Shown here in pieces: positions 55,094 through 64,000 of a stretch of 64,000 nucleotides of DNA. Source of the stretch: Thalassotalea agarivorans (lineage in GTDB: Bacteria; Pseudomonadota; Gammaproteobacteria; Enterobacterales; Alteromonadaceae). The first letter of the stretch is position 1; each line of letters opens with the position of its first letter. The position numbers and the translations under genes were made by a program. Under the pieces are notes generated by a model. That model searched no databases, was not told the DNA's origin, and worked only from the letters and a program-made list of their open reading frames with translations. The DNA is taken from assembly GCF_030295955.1 (NCBI RefSeq), contig NZ_AP027363.1, positions 3,077,046-3,141,045 on the forward strand. Direction: 5' to 3'.

Positions 55094-55342
55094 CTACGCG
55101 CTTCTTAAATTGATATCAGGGCTTGTGTCTATTTCGCCGTCATTAGCAATTGTTGCGGGTGCTTCATTACACATCAACACCGCCATTGCTCCAGCGCCGC
55201 TAGAACGAATAAATGCTAAGTCATAGCCAAACTGGGTTAGATTGCTCGCAGCAAACTTTTGCGCCAGTGACAATTTGCTCCAAAGTAAGGCTTTATCTGC
55301 TTGTAATTGCCTTCTTTCATTTGCATCTTCATGGGTAAACAT
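55094..55342 (-). CDS. Small conserved hypothetical protein
   Basis: 82 residues, soluble, mostly helical, acidic at both ends, with Cys at about 59. I recall similar small proteins of unknown function in Alteromonadales, with a QKFAASNLTQFGYDL-like central segment and an xDGEIDTxPDI C-terminus; no family name can be given. A good ribosome site (AAGGA, 7 nt before ATG) supports it as a real gene. It is convergent with the TPR gene, 14 bp between stops. Confidence 0.75.
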   Translation of the reverse strand: MFTHEDANERRQLQADKALLWSKLSLAQKFAASNLTQFGYDLAFIRSSGAGAMAVLMCNEAPATIANDGEIDTSPDINLRSA

Positions 55343-55567
55343 AACCGATCCTTTATTATTAACGCACAGCTGTTTTGTCGGCGCCTTACGGCTATTTTTT
55401 AGACGCCAAACAAGACGTTATACGAGGATTGTATAAATTTCAACCTTTTATCGTGTGGTTGTACCAATAACGTAACTCTTCGTACGATATAAAACGTATA
55501 GAATGTACTCGTTATTAGTACGGCATTTGTTACACTAAAGTTCATCGCTGTAATAAAGAGAAATAAC

Positions 55568-56425
55568 ATGAGCAAAGCGCTTAAAGAGCTTTTAAAGATT
55601 CTAGAGCTCGAAACAATTGAACAAGGATACTACCGCGGCCAGAGCCAAGACTTAGGCTTTAAAGCCTTGTTTGGCGGTCACGTTATGGGGCAGGCAGTAT
55701 CAGCCGCCTTAAAGACAGTACCAGAAGATCGCCATATCCATTCATTGCATTCTTACTTCTTAAGACCGGGTGATGCGCAGCATCCTGTCTTATATGAAGT
55801 TGAAAATATTCGCGATGGTAAAAGCATTAGTACAAGGCGCATTAAAGCGGTACAGCATGGAAAAACTATTTTCTTTATGACCGCTTCGTTTCAACATGAA
55901 GTGGAAGGTTTTGATCATCAAGACATCATGCCAAAGATGCCAGAGCCTTTATCTCTGCCATCTTATGAAGATTACATTAAGAAACACCAAAAACTGATCC
56001 CAGAGCCCATTCGTGAGAAATTCTTGGCGGAAAAGCCGATTGATATGCGCTGTGTGGAAGAATATGACTGGATAAAGCCAGCAGCAATGCCTGGAAAGAG
56101 CCATACTTGGATGAAAACCAATGGCGCTTTGCCAAACAATAACGCCGTACATAGCGCGGTGCTCGCTTATGCCTCTGATTTTCACTTTCTTTCAACATCG
56201 CTTTTTCCGCATGGCGCATCACACTGGCATCCAAACTTTCAGATCGCCACCATAGATCACGCGATGTGGTTCCATCGCCCTATCAAATTTGATGAATGGG
56301 TCTTGTACGCAGTGGATACACCGTCGGCATCAAGCGGTAGAGGATTAGTACGCGGGCAGCTATATTCCGAAAGTGGAGAGCTACTCGCGTCTACTATTCA
56401 AGAAGGGGTTATCAGGCAGCGCTAA
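55568..56425 (+). CDS. tesB: Acyl-CoA thioesterase II
   Basis: 285-residue double-hotdog thioesterase hydrolysing medium/long acyl-CoA. The N-terminal hotdog contains FGGHVMGQAVSAAL and the C-terminal one VHSAVLAYASDFHFLSTSL and IATIDHAMWFHRP; the catalytic Asp/Thr/Gln triad segments are present. Length equals E. coli TesB (286). Its stop directly abuts the convergent mechanosensitive channel gene's stop. Confidence 0.93.
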   Translation: MSKALKELLKILELETIEQGYYRGQSQDLGFKALFGGHVMGQAVSAALKTVPEDRHIHSLHSYFLRPGDAQHPVLYEVENIRDGKSISTRRIKAVQHGKTIFFMTASFQHEVEGFDHQDIMPKMPEPLSLPSYEDYIKKHQKLIPEPIREKFLAEKPIDMRCVEEYDWIKPAAMPGKSHTWMKTNGALPNNNAVHSAVLAYASDFHFLSTSLFPHGASHWHPNFQIATIDHAMWFHRPIKFDEWVLYAVDTPSASSGRGLVRGQLYSESGELLASTIQEGVIRQR

Positions 56426-57658
56426 CTACTTTTGCCAATCAAATCCTGATGGTCGTTGATATATGCGTAAGGAGAACTCAGCGGCCATTGCATAGATATG
56501 GTCAAAAATATCTGCTTGGATATTCTCATAATTTACCCAGTTGTAGTCTTTACTAAAAAAATACAGCTCTAGCGGCAAACCATATTCCGTCGCTTTAAGC
56601 TGACGCACCATGCAAGTCATCTCTGGGTGCACCATTGGGTGTTGATGCAGAAAAGCTTCGATATATGCTCGAAAAGTCCCGATATTAGTTAGTTTACGCG
56701 CATTAACGTTTGTTTCATCAACGCCCTTTTCAGATCTATCTTTGTTTAACTCTGTTGTTTTTTGCGCCAGATATGGTTGTAAAAGCGCAATATCTTGAAG
56801 TTGGTCAATCATGGCTTGGTCATAGAAATGAATACTCGAAATATCCACTAAAATACTGCGTTTTATTCTACGCCCGCCACTGCGGTACATGTCGCGCCAG
56901 TTCTTGAACGAATCGCTAATCAATGCATAGGTAGGCACTGCCGTAACAGTTTTATCGAAGTTTTGTACTTTAACCGTGGTTAATCCTATTTCTAGTACAT
57001 CACCGTCTGCACCATACTTAGGCAGCTCAATCCAGTCGCCTGGCGCTACCATCCGATTGGCAGAAATTTGAATACTAGCAACAAGCCCTTTAATGGCGTC
57101 TTGAAATACCAATAAAATAACCGCAGTTAAGGCACCTAAACCACTTAAGAGATAAACAGGTGAACGATCTAGAATAATTGAAATTGCCATAATAATGGCA
57201 ACCAAAAAGACAATTAGCTTTATCACTTGTACGCTAGCTTCAAGTGGCAGGTATTTTTCTTTTGCTTTAGACGAATACGCACTTTTAACTACGTTTAAAA
57301 AGGCGCTGATGCTAAATGCTACTTGGAAACATATGCCCACTTTCGCTATCAGCACAATGAGCAAAGTAACTTTCGCGTCTTCAAGCAATATCAAGGGCGC
57401 CGCATAAAGCACTAAAATAAACGGAACTAACAACGCAAGCCTTGAAAACACACGATTATGAACTAGCAAGTCGTCCAATGAGTTTTTCGACATCACAACA
57501 AGCTTATGCACCGCTACAAGCAATTGATGCTTAGCTAAGTAATAAGACAGTAGGAATAGAACCACTAGAATAGACACACCAACTAAGGTACCTGCAAACG
57601 GTAAATATTCCGCGGGCAAGCCCATTTTTAATAAGCTTTCTAGTAATTCTGGATTCAT
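56426..57658 (-). CDS. Mechanosensitive ion channel, YbdG/MscM-like
   Basis: 410-residue inner-membrane channel of the MscS superfamily, closest in layout to E. coli YbdG (415 residues). It has about five membrane segments, the pore-lining TM3 with LLSGLGALTAVILLVFQDAIKGLVASIQI, and the beta domain (RMVAPGDWIEL, GLTTVKVQNFDKTVTAVPTYALISDSFKNW). The DMYRSGGRRIKRS run is typical of the YbdG subgroup. It should relieve mild osmotic downshock. It follows the acyltransferase gene by 15 bp. Confidence 0.88.
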   Translation of the reverse strand: MNPELLESLLKMGLPAEYLPFAGTLVGVSILVVLFLLSYYLAKHQLLVAVHKLVVMSKNSLDDLLVHNRVFSRLALLVPFILVLYAAPLILLEDAKVTLLIVLIAKVGICFQVAFSISAFLNVVKSAYSSKAKEKYLPLEASVQVIKLIVFLVAIIMAISIILDRSPVYLLSGLGALTAVILLVFQDAIKGLVASIQISANRMVAPGDWIELPKYGADGDVLEIGLTTVKVQNFDKTVTAVPTYALISDSFKNWRDMYRSGGRRIKRSILVDISSIHFYDQAMIDQLQDIALLQPYLAQKTTELNKDRSEKGVDETNVNARKLTNIGTFRAYIEAFLHQHPMVHPEMTCMVRQLKATEYGLPLELYFFSKDYNWVNYENIQADIFDHIYAMAAEFSLRIYQRPSGFDWQK

Positions 57659-57673
57659 AAAGCGCTGTCCTTA

Positions 57674-58567
57674 TTATTTTGCGTCTTCAAACAATGCAAT
57701 GCGTCGATCTTTTTCTTGCCAAAGCTCATTGAGCCACTTTTGAAATTGCTTTTTATGGGCTTTGTCATTGGCGTAATCACCCATCAAAGCGTCGGTAATT
57801 GGCAATGTTTCGATATAGACATTCACCTGCTTTACTTTGCCTGATAAAAAGTCGATAAAGTTTGGGATCTTCTCTGGATAATGAATCGTCACATTGACGA
57901 TTTTGTTTAGATGCTCTCCCATCGCATCAAGCACAAACGCCATGCCGCCAGCTTTAGGACGCAGTAAATGCGAGAATGGAGATTTCTGACGATCATGCTT
58001 TTCGGGCGTATATCGAGTGCCTTCCACAAAATTCATCACGCTCACTGGCTTATGTTTAAATTTGGCACACGCTTTCTTTGTAGTTTCGAAATCCTTGCCA
58101 ATTAAATGAGGATTTTTCTTCAAAAATGATTGGCTATAACGTTTCATGAAAGGGAAATCGAGAGCCCACCAAGCAACGCCTAAAAATGGTACATAAATAA
58201 GCTCTTTCTTTAAGAAGAATTTTAAAAACGGAATCTTGCCATGCAAAATGCGCTGTAAAACCACAATATCAACCCAACTTTGATGGTTTGAGACCACCAT
58301 ATACCAATCTTTTGGTGTTAGTTGATCAAGCCCAGTGACATTGACCTTCATCTTATAAAATAGGTTTTGAATCTGGCTATTAATCGCGACCCATGAGCTT
58401 GCCATTGCATCGAGTAAATAACTGAACAATGATTGCCAGGCGTTAAGTGGAATTAAGGCCTTCAAAAAAGACCCTATTAAAATAGGTAGCAGCCAAAACA
58501 AGGTATTAATGGCATAACAAGTAAACGATAAAATTAATGTAATAGGCGCTGGCAAAAAGCTCAACAT
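57674..58567 (-). CDS. Lysophospholipid acyltransferase-like protein, YihG-type
   Basis: 297-residue membrane acyltransferase of the PlsC-like superfamily, resembling YihG. Membrane segment(s) occupy about 5-40; the HX4D catalytic motif is NHQSWVD and a downstream FVEGTR motif binds the phosphate. ATG 58567 is chosen over TTG 58591: it begins directly at the hydrophobic segment, as in YihG. In E. coli yihG lies near dsbA and srkA, which here are at 61-63 kb. It is upstream of the channel gene in the same direction. Confidence 0.85.
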   Translation of the reverse strand: MLSFLPAPITLILSFTCYAINTLFWLLPILIGSFLKALIPLNAWQSLFSYLLDAMASSWVAINSQIQNLFYKMKVNVTGLDQLTPKDWYMVVSNHQSWVDIVVLQRILHGKIPFLKFFLKKELIYVPFLGVAWWALDFPFMKRYSQSFLKKNPHLIGKDFETTKKACAKFKHKPVSVMNFVEGTRYTPEKHDRQKSPFSHLLRPKAGGMAFVLDAMGEHLNKIVNVTIHYPEKIPNFIDFLSGKVKQVNVYIETLPITDALMGDYANDKAHKKQFQKWLNELWQEKDRRIALFEDAK

Positions 58568-58758
58568 GGTGAAATTACTCAAAAATAACAATGTATTTAT
58601 TCTAATGCAGTGAAATTATATTGAAAGCAGAAATCACGCGATCTAAAAAAAATCATCTATCAACCGGTGGTCAACGGTTTAGGTTATAAAAAAGATAAAA
58701 ATAGTCTTGCCAACATTAACCAAATATTGACATCCTTAAGCGTGTTAAGGGAATCACT

Positions 58759-59877
58759 ATGCAATTTAATCGAATCGTTATAAAAGTTGGCAGTGCATTA
58801 GTTGCACCAGGCTCGTCTGGATGCAGCGGCGAGTATCTATTGGCTATTGCACAATTTATTACCAAGTGTCAGCAGCTTGGCAAGGAAGTTTTGCTTGTCA
58901 GTTCTGGCAGTGTTGCGGCTGGCCGCAACCTTATTCCTCATGGCAGCCCCAACTTAGCGATCCCCACCAAGCAAGCGATGGCGTCGGTGGGCCAAATGCA
59001 AATGATGGCAAACTGGCAACGCTTTTTTGATAAACCTTGCAGTCAACTGCTACTTACCCATGGTGATTTAAAAGACCGCCAACGTTATATCAATATTAAG
59101 AACACATTGCGTGTGTTGCTTGAAAATCAGATTCTGCCGATCGTCAATGAAAACGATACGGTGGCAACCGAAGAATTAAAAGTCGGCGATAACGACAACC
59201 TTGCCGCGCAAGTTGCATTGGTTAGCGAAGCAGATTGCTTGATCATTTTAAGTGATATTGATGGCGTTTTTGATAAGAACCCTAAGTTATTTGATGATGC
59301 CACGTTACTTCCGGAAATACCGGAGATTACCGCCGATATTTACGCGCTAGCAGGTAGCACCGCTAACCATATTGCTACAGGTGGCATGAAAACAAAAATT
59401 GAAGCCGCCGAAAAAGCAACGGAAAATGGTATCGCAACCTTCATTGTAAATGGCAAAAGTAATGACACCTTTAAACGTCTATTAGACGGACAAAACCCGG
59501 GCACTTACTTTGCGGCTCGGCAGCCAGCCGCCAAGGCTAAAAAATACTGGTTAAAGCACACATTAAAAAGCCATGGCCAATTGCACCTCGACCAAGGTGC
59601 TAGTGTCGCAGTACTGAAAAAAGGGGCGTCGTTGTTACCATCAGGTATAAGTAGTGTGAAGGGCCAGTTTTTAGCCGGCGAAAGCATTGATATTGTAGCG
59701 CCAAACGGCGATGTCATTGCAAAGGGCATCAGCCAATACAGTGCCAACGACCTAAATAAAATTAAAGGCGTCAAAAGCGACCAAATTGCCTCAGTGTTGG
59801 GGTATTGCCAAAGTAAAGTTGTCGTTCACAGAGACGACCTAGTCATAGTAGGAGTTTCCCATGAGCAGTCAGTTTAG
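58759..59877 (+). CDS. proB: Glutamate 5-kinase
   Basis: 372-residue kinase for the first step of proline synthesis (glutamate to glutamyl 5-phosphate). The amino-acid-kinase domain (about 1-255) shows VIKVGSALV, LLVSSGSVAAGR, PIVNENDTV and IATGGMKTKIEAA; the C-terminal PUA domain (about 275-360) contains GASLLPSGISSVKGQF. Feedback inhibition by proline is usual. The gene overlaps proA by 17 bp. Upstream, 191 bp separate it from the divergent acyltransferase gene. Confidence 0.96.
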   Translation: MQFNRIVIKVGSALVAPGSSGCSGEYLLAIAQFITKCQQLGKEVLLVSSGSVAAGRNLIPHGSPNLAIPTKQAMASVGQMQMMANWQRFFDKPCSQLLLTHGDLKDRQRYINIKNTLRVLLENQILPIVNENDTVATEELKVGDNDNLAAQVALVSEADCLIILSDIDGVFDKNPKLFDDATLLPEIPEITADIYALAGSTANHIATGGMKTKIEAAEKATENGIATFIVNGKSNDTFKRLLDGQNPGTYFAARQPAAKAKKYWLKHTLKSHGQLHLDQGASVAVLKKGASLLPSGISSVKGQFLAGESIDIVAPNGDVIAKGISQYSANDLNKIKGVKSDQIASVLGYCQSKVVVHRDDLVIVGVSHEQSV

Positions 59878-61114
59878 CATTACTGATGCCGCCAAAGCGT
59901 GTAAACAAGCAAGTTTACGAATAGCACAATTAACCAACGCAGAGAAAAATAGCGTACTTGAAGATATCGCTAAAGCAATCATCGCCCATAGCGATGCAAT
60001 TTTGGATGAGAATCAAAAAGATATTGATGCAGGTAAAGTAAAAGGTTTGTCCAATGCCATGCTAGACAGACTGCTACTTACGCCTGAGCGCATAGCAGAT
60101 ATTAGCGATGCCATTATCGATATTACCCGTCTCGACGACCCTACTGGTAGCATTAGCAATCTAGCGCTAAGACCAAATGGTATTCAGGTGGGCAAAATGC
60201 GCATACCGCTAGGTGTAATTGCAATGATTTACGAAGCGCGCCCTAATGTTACGGCTGAGGCGGCGGCGCTATGTTTAAAATCAGGCAATGGCGTTGTGCT
60301 TCGGGGCGGAAGCGAAGCTATTCATAGCAACAAAGCAATTGCGCGCTGCATTGGATTGGCGCTGAAACAACATAGCATCAATCAAGAAGCGGTTTTAATC
60401 GTGCCAGACACCAGCCGTGCAGTCATTAATGAACTACTAACCTTGCGTCAAAGCATAGACTTGGTTATACCGCGCGGTGGCGAGGGGCTGATCAACTTTG
60501 TTACCGACAATAGCGCTATTCCAGTGATTCAGCACTTTAAAGGCGTGTGCCACCTTTTTGTCGACAAGTTCGCCAACCTTGATAAAGCGTTAAACTTGCT
60601 GATAAACGGTAAAACCCAAAAACCAAGCGCATGTAATGCCATAGAAACCTTGATTGTTCATCAAGACATTGCCGAACAATTTTTACCTATAGTAGCAGCC
60701 AGCTTTGCCGAGAAAGGGGTAAAAGTGCATGCTTGTGATAAAAGCTTACCGTTTTTCCAAGGCGCAGAGCTTGCCACAGACCAAGATTATGACGCCGAAT
60801 ATTTGGATGATGAAATTGCCATAAAAGTGGTCAATAGCTATGAAAGCGCCATTGATCACATTAATCAATTTAGTTCAGATCACACCGAAGTAATCGTTAC
60901 CCAAGACACTTCCAGAGCGCAGCAGTTTGTTCGCCGCATTAATTCGTCTGTTGTCATGGTAAATGCCTCTTCACGCTTTTCGGATGGTGGTCAATTGGGG
61001 CTAGGTGCGGAAATTGGTATTTCAACTAGCCGATTACATGCTTATGGCCCAATGGGGTTAGAAGCATTAACCACAGAAAAGTTTGTCGTCTTTGGCGACG
61101 GCCATACAAGGTAG
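59861..61114 (+). CDS. proA: Gamma-glutamyl phosphate reductase
   Basis: 417-residue NADPH-dependent aldehyde-dehydrogenase-fold enzyme, converting glutamyl 5-phosphate to glutamate semialdehyde. The catalytic Cys lies in TQKPSACNAIETL; MIYEARPNVTAEAAALCLKSGNGVVLRGGSEA forms part of the cofactor site and GLGAEIGISTSRLHAYGPMGLEALT is the C-terminal signature. It starts inside the end of proB (17-bp overlap), so the two are translationally coupled, and ends before a strong terminator. Confidence 0.97.
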   Translation: MSSQFSITDAAKACKQASLRIAQLTNAEKNSVLEDIAKAIIAHSDAILDENQKDIDAGKVKGLSNAMLDRLLLTPERIADISDAIIDITRLDDPTGSISNLALRPNGIQVGKMRIPLGVIAMIYEARPNVTAEAAALCLKSGNGVVLRGGSEAIHSNKAIARCIGLALKQHSINQEAVLIVPDTSRAVINELLTLRQSIDLVIPRGGEGLINFVTDNSAIPVIQHFKGVCHLFVDKFANLDKALNLLINGKTQKPSACNAIETLIVHQDIAEQFLPIVAASFAEKGVKVHACDKSLPFFQGAELATDQDYDAEYLDDEIAIKVVNSYESAIDHINQFSSDHTEVIVTQDTSRAQQFVRRINSSVVMVNASSRFSDGGQLGLGAEIGISTSRLHAYGPMGLEALTTEKFVVFGDGHTR

Positions 61115-61125
61115 TAGCAAGACAC

Positions 61126-61155
61126 AAAAAAAGGCTGCATCATGCAGCCTTTTTT
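61126..61155. terminator. Bidirectional terminator between proA and dsbA
   Basis: A7-GGCTGCA-TCA-TGCAGCC-T6, a perfect 7-bp stem with A/T arms, between convergent genes. Confidence 0.94.
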
Positions 61156-61170
61156 AATCTAACCGTAGAC

Positions 61171-61812
61171 TTAGTCTAACGTAAGAAGATAATTAACAAG
61201 CTTTATGTAATCGTCTTCTAGTGCAGTACGTGAGCTTCTGTCTAAGCCTTGTGCTTCCACTTTATACTTACCATTTACGATTACCGTTGGTACACCTGTT
61301 AAAGCGCCCTTACGAGAAAAGTAGTCTTGTTGCTTTTTAAACTGTTTTGCTTGGCTGTTTACCGAAAAGCTCTTCATCAGTTTATCGAATTTAGCGCCGT
61401 CTGCACCGTTTACAACGAAAAGGTTACGCAAGTCTTTTTCTGACGAGAAAGGTGCGCGTTGAACATGAATGTACTTGAAAATAGCATTCATGATTTGCTT
61501 TTCCATTTTCATTTGTTGGGCAACAACAACGCCTTTAGAAAGCATTTGTTGAATCATTGGTGACGCGCCACGCAAAAAATCAACGTGGTTATAAACAAAC
61601 TTAGTATCGCTTGGAAGTTGCTTTTTAATTTTGTCCATTAACGGCGAAAACTGATAACAATGCGGACAATAGAAAGAGAAAAACTCTCGCACTTCAGGCT
61701 TACTTGTTTTTTGTTCATTTACCTTAGTGTAATGCGTGCCTTCTTTATAATCCGCCGCCATTGCCGTAACTGGCAACATGAATAAAGCAACTAAGGCTAA
61801 AAATTTCTTCAT
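61171..61812 (-). CDS. dsbA: Periplasmic thiol:disulfide oxidoreductase DsbA
   Basis: 213-residue periplasmic oxidant that introduces disulphides into exported proteins. Signal peptide about 1-20 (cleaved after AMA), thioredoxin-fold active site FFSFYCPHCYQF with Cys49 and Cys52 and the CPHC dipeptide of DsbA, the helical insert, and cis-Pro175 in TGVPTVIVNG. DsbB, which reoxidises it, is not in the window. It sits 21 bp downstream of srkA, the E. coli order. Confidence 0.95.
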   Translation of the reverse strand: MKKFLALVALFMLPVTAMAADYKEGTHYTKVNEQKTSKPEVREFFSFYCPHCYQFSPLMDKIKKQLPSDTKFVYNHVDFLRGASPMIQQMLSKGVVVAQQMKMEKQIMNAIFKYIHVQRAPFSSEKDLRNLFVVNGADGAKFDKLMKSFSVNSQAKQFKKQQDYFSRKGALTGVPTVIVNGKYKVEAQGLDRSSRTALEDDYIKLVNYLLTLD

Positions 61813-61833
61813 TATTATGTTCCTACTTTGGGG

Positions 61834-62808
61834 TTAAGGCATTAACGTTAATGCCGGTTGTTGTAATGCGGCAAACTGTTCTTTTAGCGACAGAATTTGC
61901 TGCTCCCAATATTTCTCTGTATTAAACCAAGGAAAATTTTGCACAAATGCTGGATCTTGCCAACGATTACATAACCATGCCATATAATTAACCATACGCA
62001 TTGTACGCAAAGATTCAATCAACACAAGTTCATTTGAATCGAATTCACAAAACTCTTCATAGCCACAGAGCAAGGTATCAAGTTGCATGGTTTGTTGACT
62101 TCGGTCACCCGATAGCATCATCCACAAATCCTGAATAGCTGGACCACTGCGACAATCATCTAAATCTACAAAATGAGGACCTTGATCTGTCCACAATATA
62201 TTTCCTGCGTGGCAATCGCCATGCAGGCGAATACTAGCAAAGTCGCGATAATGAATTAACGCTTCCTGAATTACTTGGTCCAATATGACAGTAAAAGGTT
62301 CAATCAAATGTGAGGGAACATAACCACTAGCAAGTATTTGCTCACGCGCTGTTATTAAATAATCTTGTGCAGTTATCGCGGGGCGATGCTTAAAATCTTT
62401 AGTTTTAGCAATGGCATGAATACGGCCAATAAAGCGCCCCATCCATTCAAGCTGATCGAGGTTATCCACTTCAAAAATACGCCCGCCTTGGCAGGGATAC
62501 AAGCTAAAGGTATAGCCTTTAATCTCAAATAGCGACTGACCGTCAATGACTAGCGGCGCAACAATTGGCAATTCATGATGGGCTAACTCAAGCGCAAAAT
62601 CATGCTCTTCCTGCAACTGAGCTTGGCTCCAACGTTGAGGCCGATAAAACTTAGTGACATACTTTTTATCGTCACGCGCGGTAAATTGATACACGCGATT
62701 TTCATAACTGTTTAACGCCAGCAAACCGCTGTCGGCGATTAGTCCAACAGATTCAATACCATCTAGAATAAGGTCTGGCGACAAGTCGCCAAAATTAAAT
62801 GCCGACAT
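61834..62808 (-). CDS. srkA: Stress response kinase SrkA (YihE)
   Basis: 324-residue cytosolic serine/threonine kinase of the APH/choline-kinase fold that counters programmed death under envelope stress in E. coli. Motifs are LNSYENRVYQF and YVTKFYRPQRW (Lys), the catalytic loop IRLHGDCHAGNILW and the metal site HFVDLDDCRSG. Length matches E. coli SrkA (328). It is 2 bp downstream of ccoG and upstream of dsbA on the same strand. Confidence 0.94.
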   Translation of the reverse strand: MSAFNFGDLSPDLILDGIESVGLIADSGLLALNSYENRVYQFTARDDKKYVTKFYRPQRWSQAQLQEEHDFALELAHHELPIVAPLVIDGQSLFEIKGYTFSLYPCQGGRIFEVDNLDQLEWMGRFIGRIHAIAKTKDFKHRPAITAQDYLITAREQILASGYVPSHLIEPFTVILDQVIQEALIHYRDFASIRLHGDCHAGNILWTDQGPHFVDLDDCRSGPAIQDLWMMLSGDRSQQTMQLDTLLCGYEEFCEFDSNELVLIESLRTMRMVNYMAWLCNRWQDPAFVQNFPWFNTEKYWEQQILSLKEQFAALQQPALTLMP

Positions 62809-62810
62809 AA

Positions 62811-64000
62811 TTAACGTTTGTTAAAGAACTTACTCGGTTGTGACACCGTTACCGAAGTATCATCTGCCAGCGTCACTTCAAATTCAATATCGTTAACGAA
62901 GCCTTTCAAATCGTATGGGTCGACAGTCAAACTGATAGGTAAGGTATAAACCGTTGCCGCTTTTACTACGACCTGTTGGTCGCCATTCCAAGTAACGTTG
63001 CTTAAACCTTTTACCGACAAGTTATAGGTTGCATCATATTGCGACTTATTCAATATCTTGAGGGTATAGACGTTCTCAATCTCACCATCAAAATTTTCTG
63101 TCGCAAGCGCTGTTCTGTCTCGAATGATATCGAGATCAACTGGCATGCGACTAATAATCGTCCACAACAAGGCGGCGGAAATTAGTACCATCATAAAGGC
63201 ATAGCCAACTAACTTACCGCGAAGGAAATGCACTTTTTTACCTTCTAATTCATGCTCGGTGGTATAACGTATAAGGCCTTTGTCATACTTCATTTTTTCC
63301 ATCACGCCATCACAGGCGTCGGCACATGCCCCACAATTAATGCACTCGTATTGAAGACCATTTCGAATATCAATGCCTGTTGGGCACACTTGCACACACA
63401 AGTTACAATCGATGCAATCACCGAGTCCTAAGGCTTTAGGATCTTGTTTGCGACCTCGCGGTCCGCGATTCTCACCGCGGTTTTTATCGTAAGAAACAGT
63501 TAATGTATCTTTATCGAACATGGCTGATTGGAATCGTGCGTATGGACACATGTGTAAACACATGACCTCCCGCATCCAACCTGCGTTGCCATAGGTACAA
63601 AAGGCAAAGAACACGACAACACCAACAGCGGTCAACGATGCGCTGAAGGTAAAGAAATCGATAAACAGTTGGTCAATAGGCGTAAAGTAACCAACAAAGG
63701 TTAAGGCCGTTAGTAGCGAAAAGAATAACCAACAAAAATGTTTTAGCGCTTTGCGCCAAAATTTGTCGAAATCCATCTTTCGACCATCGAGTTTTTTACG
63801 TTGGTTAGCGCTTCCCTCTATCTTTTCTTCAAACCAAATAAAGATGAAGGTCCACACCGTCTGTGGACACATATAGCCACACCAGACTCGCCCTAAAAAG
63901 GTGGTAACAAAAAATAATAGATAGGCGGCAACGATAAAGAGAAACGCAAGTAAGGTAAGGTCTTGAGGCCATAGCGTGAGCCCCCAGATAGTGAATCGTT
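62811..64000 (-). CDS. ccoG: Cytochrome c oxidase accessory protein CcoG (5' partial)
   Basis: Membrane-bound, iron-sulphur/polyferredoxin-like protein of the FixG/RdxA family needed to assemble cbb3-type oxidase, probably in reducing or delivering copper. The frame is open to the right edge, so the N-terminus is cut off: reading back, FLGRVWCGYMCPQTVWT and a preceding helix with WGLTLWPQD are in frame before the ATG at 63872, showing that ATG is internal. Further features are two 4Fe-4S motifs (CIDCNLCVQVCPTGID and CINCGACADACDG), membrane segments and a C-terminal IgG-like FixG_C domain. Its cco genes should lie to the right. Confidence 0.93.
   Translation of the reverse strand, partial: RFTIWGLTLWPQDLTLLAFLFIVAAYLLFFVTTFLGRVWCGYMCPQTVWTFIFIWFEEKIEGSANQRKKLDGRKMDFDKFWRKALKHFCWLFFSLLTALTFVGYFTPIDQLFIDFFTFSASLTAVGVVVFFAFCTYGNAGWMREVMCLHMCPYARFQSAMFDKDTLTVSYDKNRGENRGPRGRKQDPKALGLGDCIDCNLCVQVCPTGIDIRNGLQYECINCGACADACDGVMEKMKYDKGLIRYTTEHELEGKKVHFLRGKLVGYAFMMVLISAALLWTIISRMPVDLDIIRDRTALATENFDGEIENVYTLKILNKSQYDATYNLSVKGLSNVTWNGDQQVVVKAATVYTLPISLTVDPYDLKGFVNDIEFEVTLADDTSVTVSQPSKFFNKR

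Overview
The window is 64 kb of chromosome from a Gram-negative gammaproteobacterium, most likely a marine member of the Alteromonadales (Colwellia/Thalassotalea-like). This rests on gene content and order, not on a database match. The block slmA-coaBC-radC-rpmB-rpmG-mutM-coaD-kdkA-waaA-kbl-tdh resembles the enterobacterial chromosome. The rest (DcaP-type porin, TonB receptor, SSF-fused histidine kinases, Na+ symporter, ubiCA, plsB, TPR/GGDEF proteins, ccoG) is typical of marine Alteromonadales. Base composition is moderately AT-rich and even throughout. There is no prophage, integrase, IS element, CRISPR array, tRNA or rRNA.

Layout. 1-1386: 3' part of a phytoene-desaturase/retinol-saturase-like flavoprotein. 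1466-18904: an acetate-use region with a porin, acetyl-CoA synthetase (acs), a DnaQ-like exonuclease, a cNMP/CBS/DUF294 protein, a DUF4212 + SSS-family symporter pair, and an SSF-fused hybrid histidine kinase convergent with a LuxR-type response regulator (CrbS/CrbR-like). A MoxR/VWA pair, a lipoprotein dipeptidase, a GNAT enzyme and a small P-loop kinase are interleaved. 18966-39931: housekeeping genes pepD, slmA, coaBC, radC, a PilZ/ParA/RHH-like cassette, rpmB-rpmG, a TraB/GumN protein, mutM, coaD, a TetR regulator, LPS-core genes kdkA/heptosyltransferase/waaA, kbl-tdh-glpE-glpG, ubiC-ubiA and plsB.

40225-50922 reads as one functional unit for 3-hydroxybutyrate/polyhydroxybutyrate use: 3-hydroxybutyrate dehydrogenase, an intracellular alpha/beta hydrolase, an MFS transporter, a second SSF-fused hybrid kinase with a convergent LuxR-type regulator, a TonB-dependent receptor and a secreted PHB-depolymerase-like esterase. 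A nearly identical 22-bp element lies upstream of bdhA and of the MFS-hydrolase operon. Its core recurs upstream of the depolymerase and, more weakly, of the TonB receptor. I regard this locus, with its probable dedicated sensor and operator, as the most interesting system in the window.

51027-64000: small conserved proteins, a diguanylate cyclase preceded by a clear cyclic-di-GMP-I (GEMM) riboswitch, a divergent TPR protein with a degenerate GGDEF domain, tesB, a YbdG-like mechanosensitive channel, a YihG-like acyltransferase, proBA, dsbA, srkA and the 5'-truncated ccoG that runs off the right edge. Copies of a GGTGaCTGTCCC-type REP-like motif are scattered through intergenic DNA between about 4.6 and 26.5 kb.
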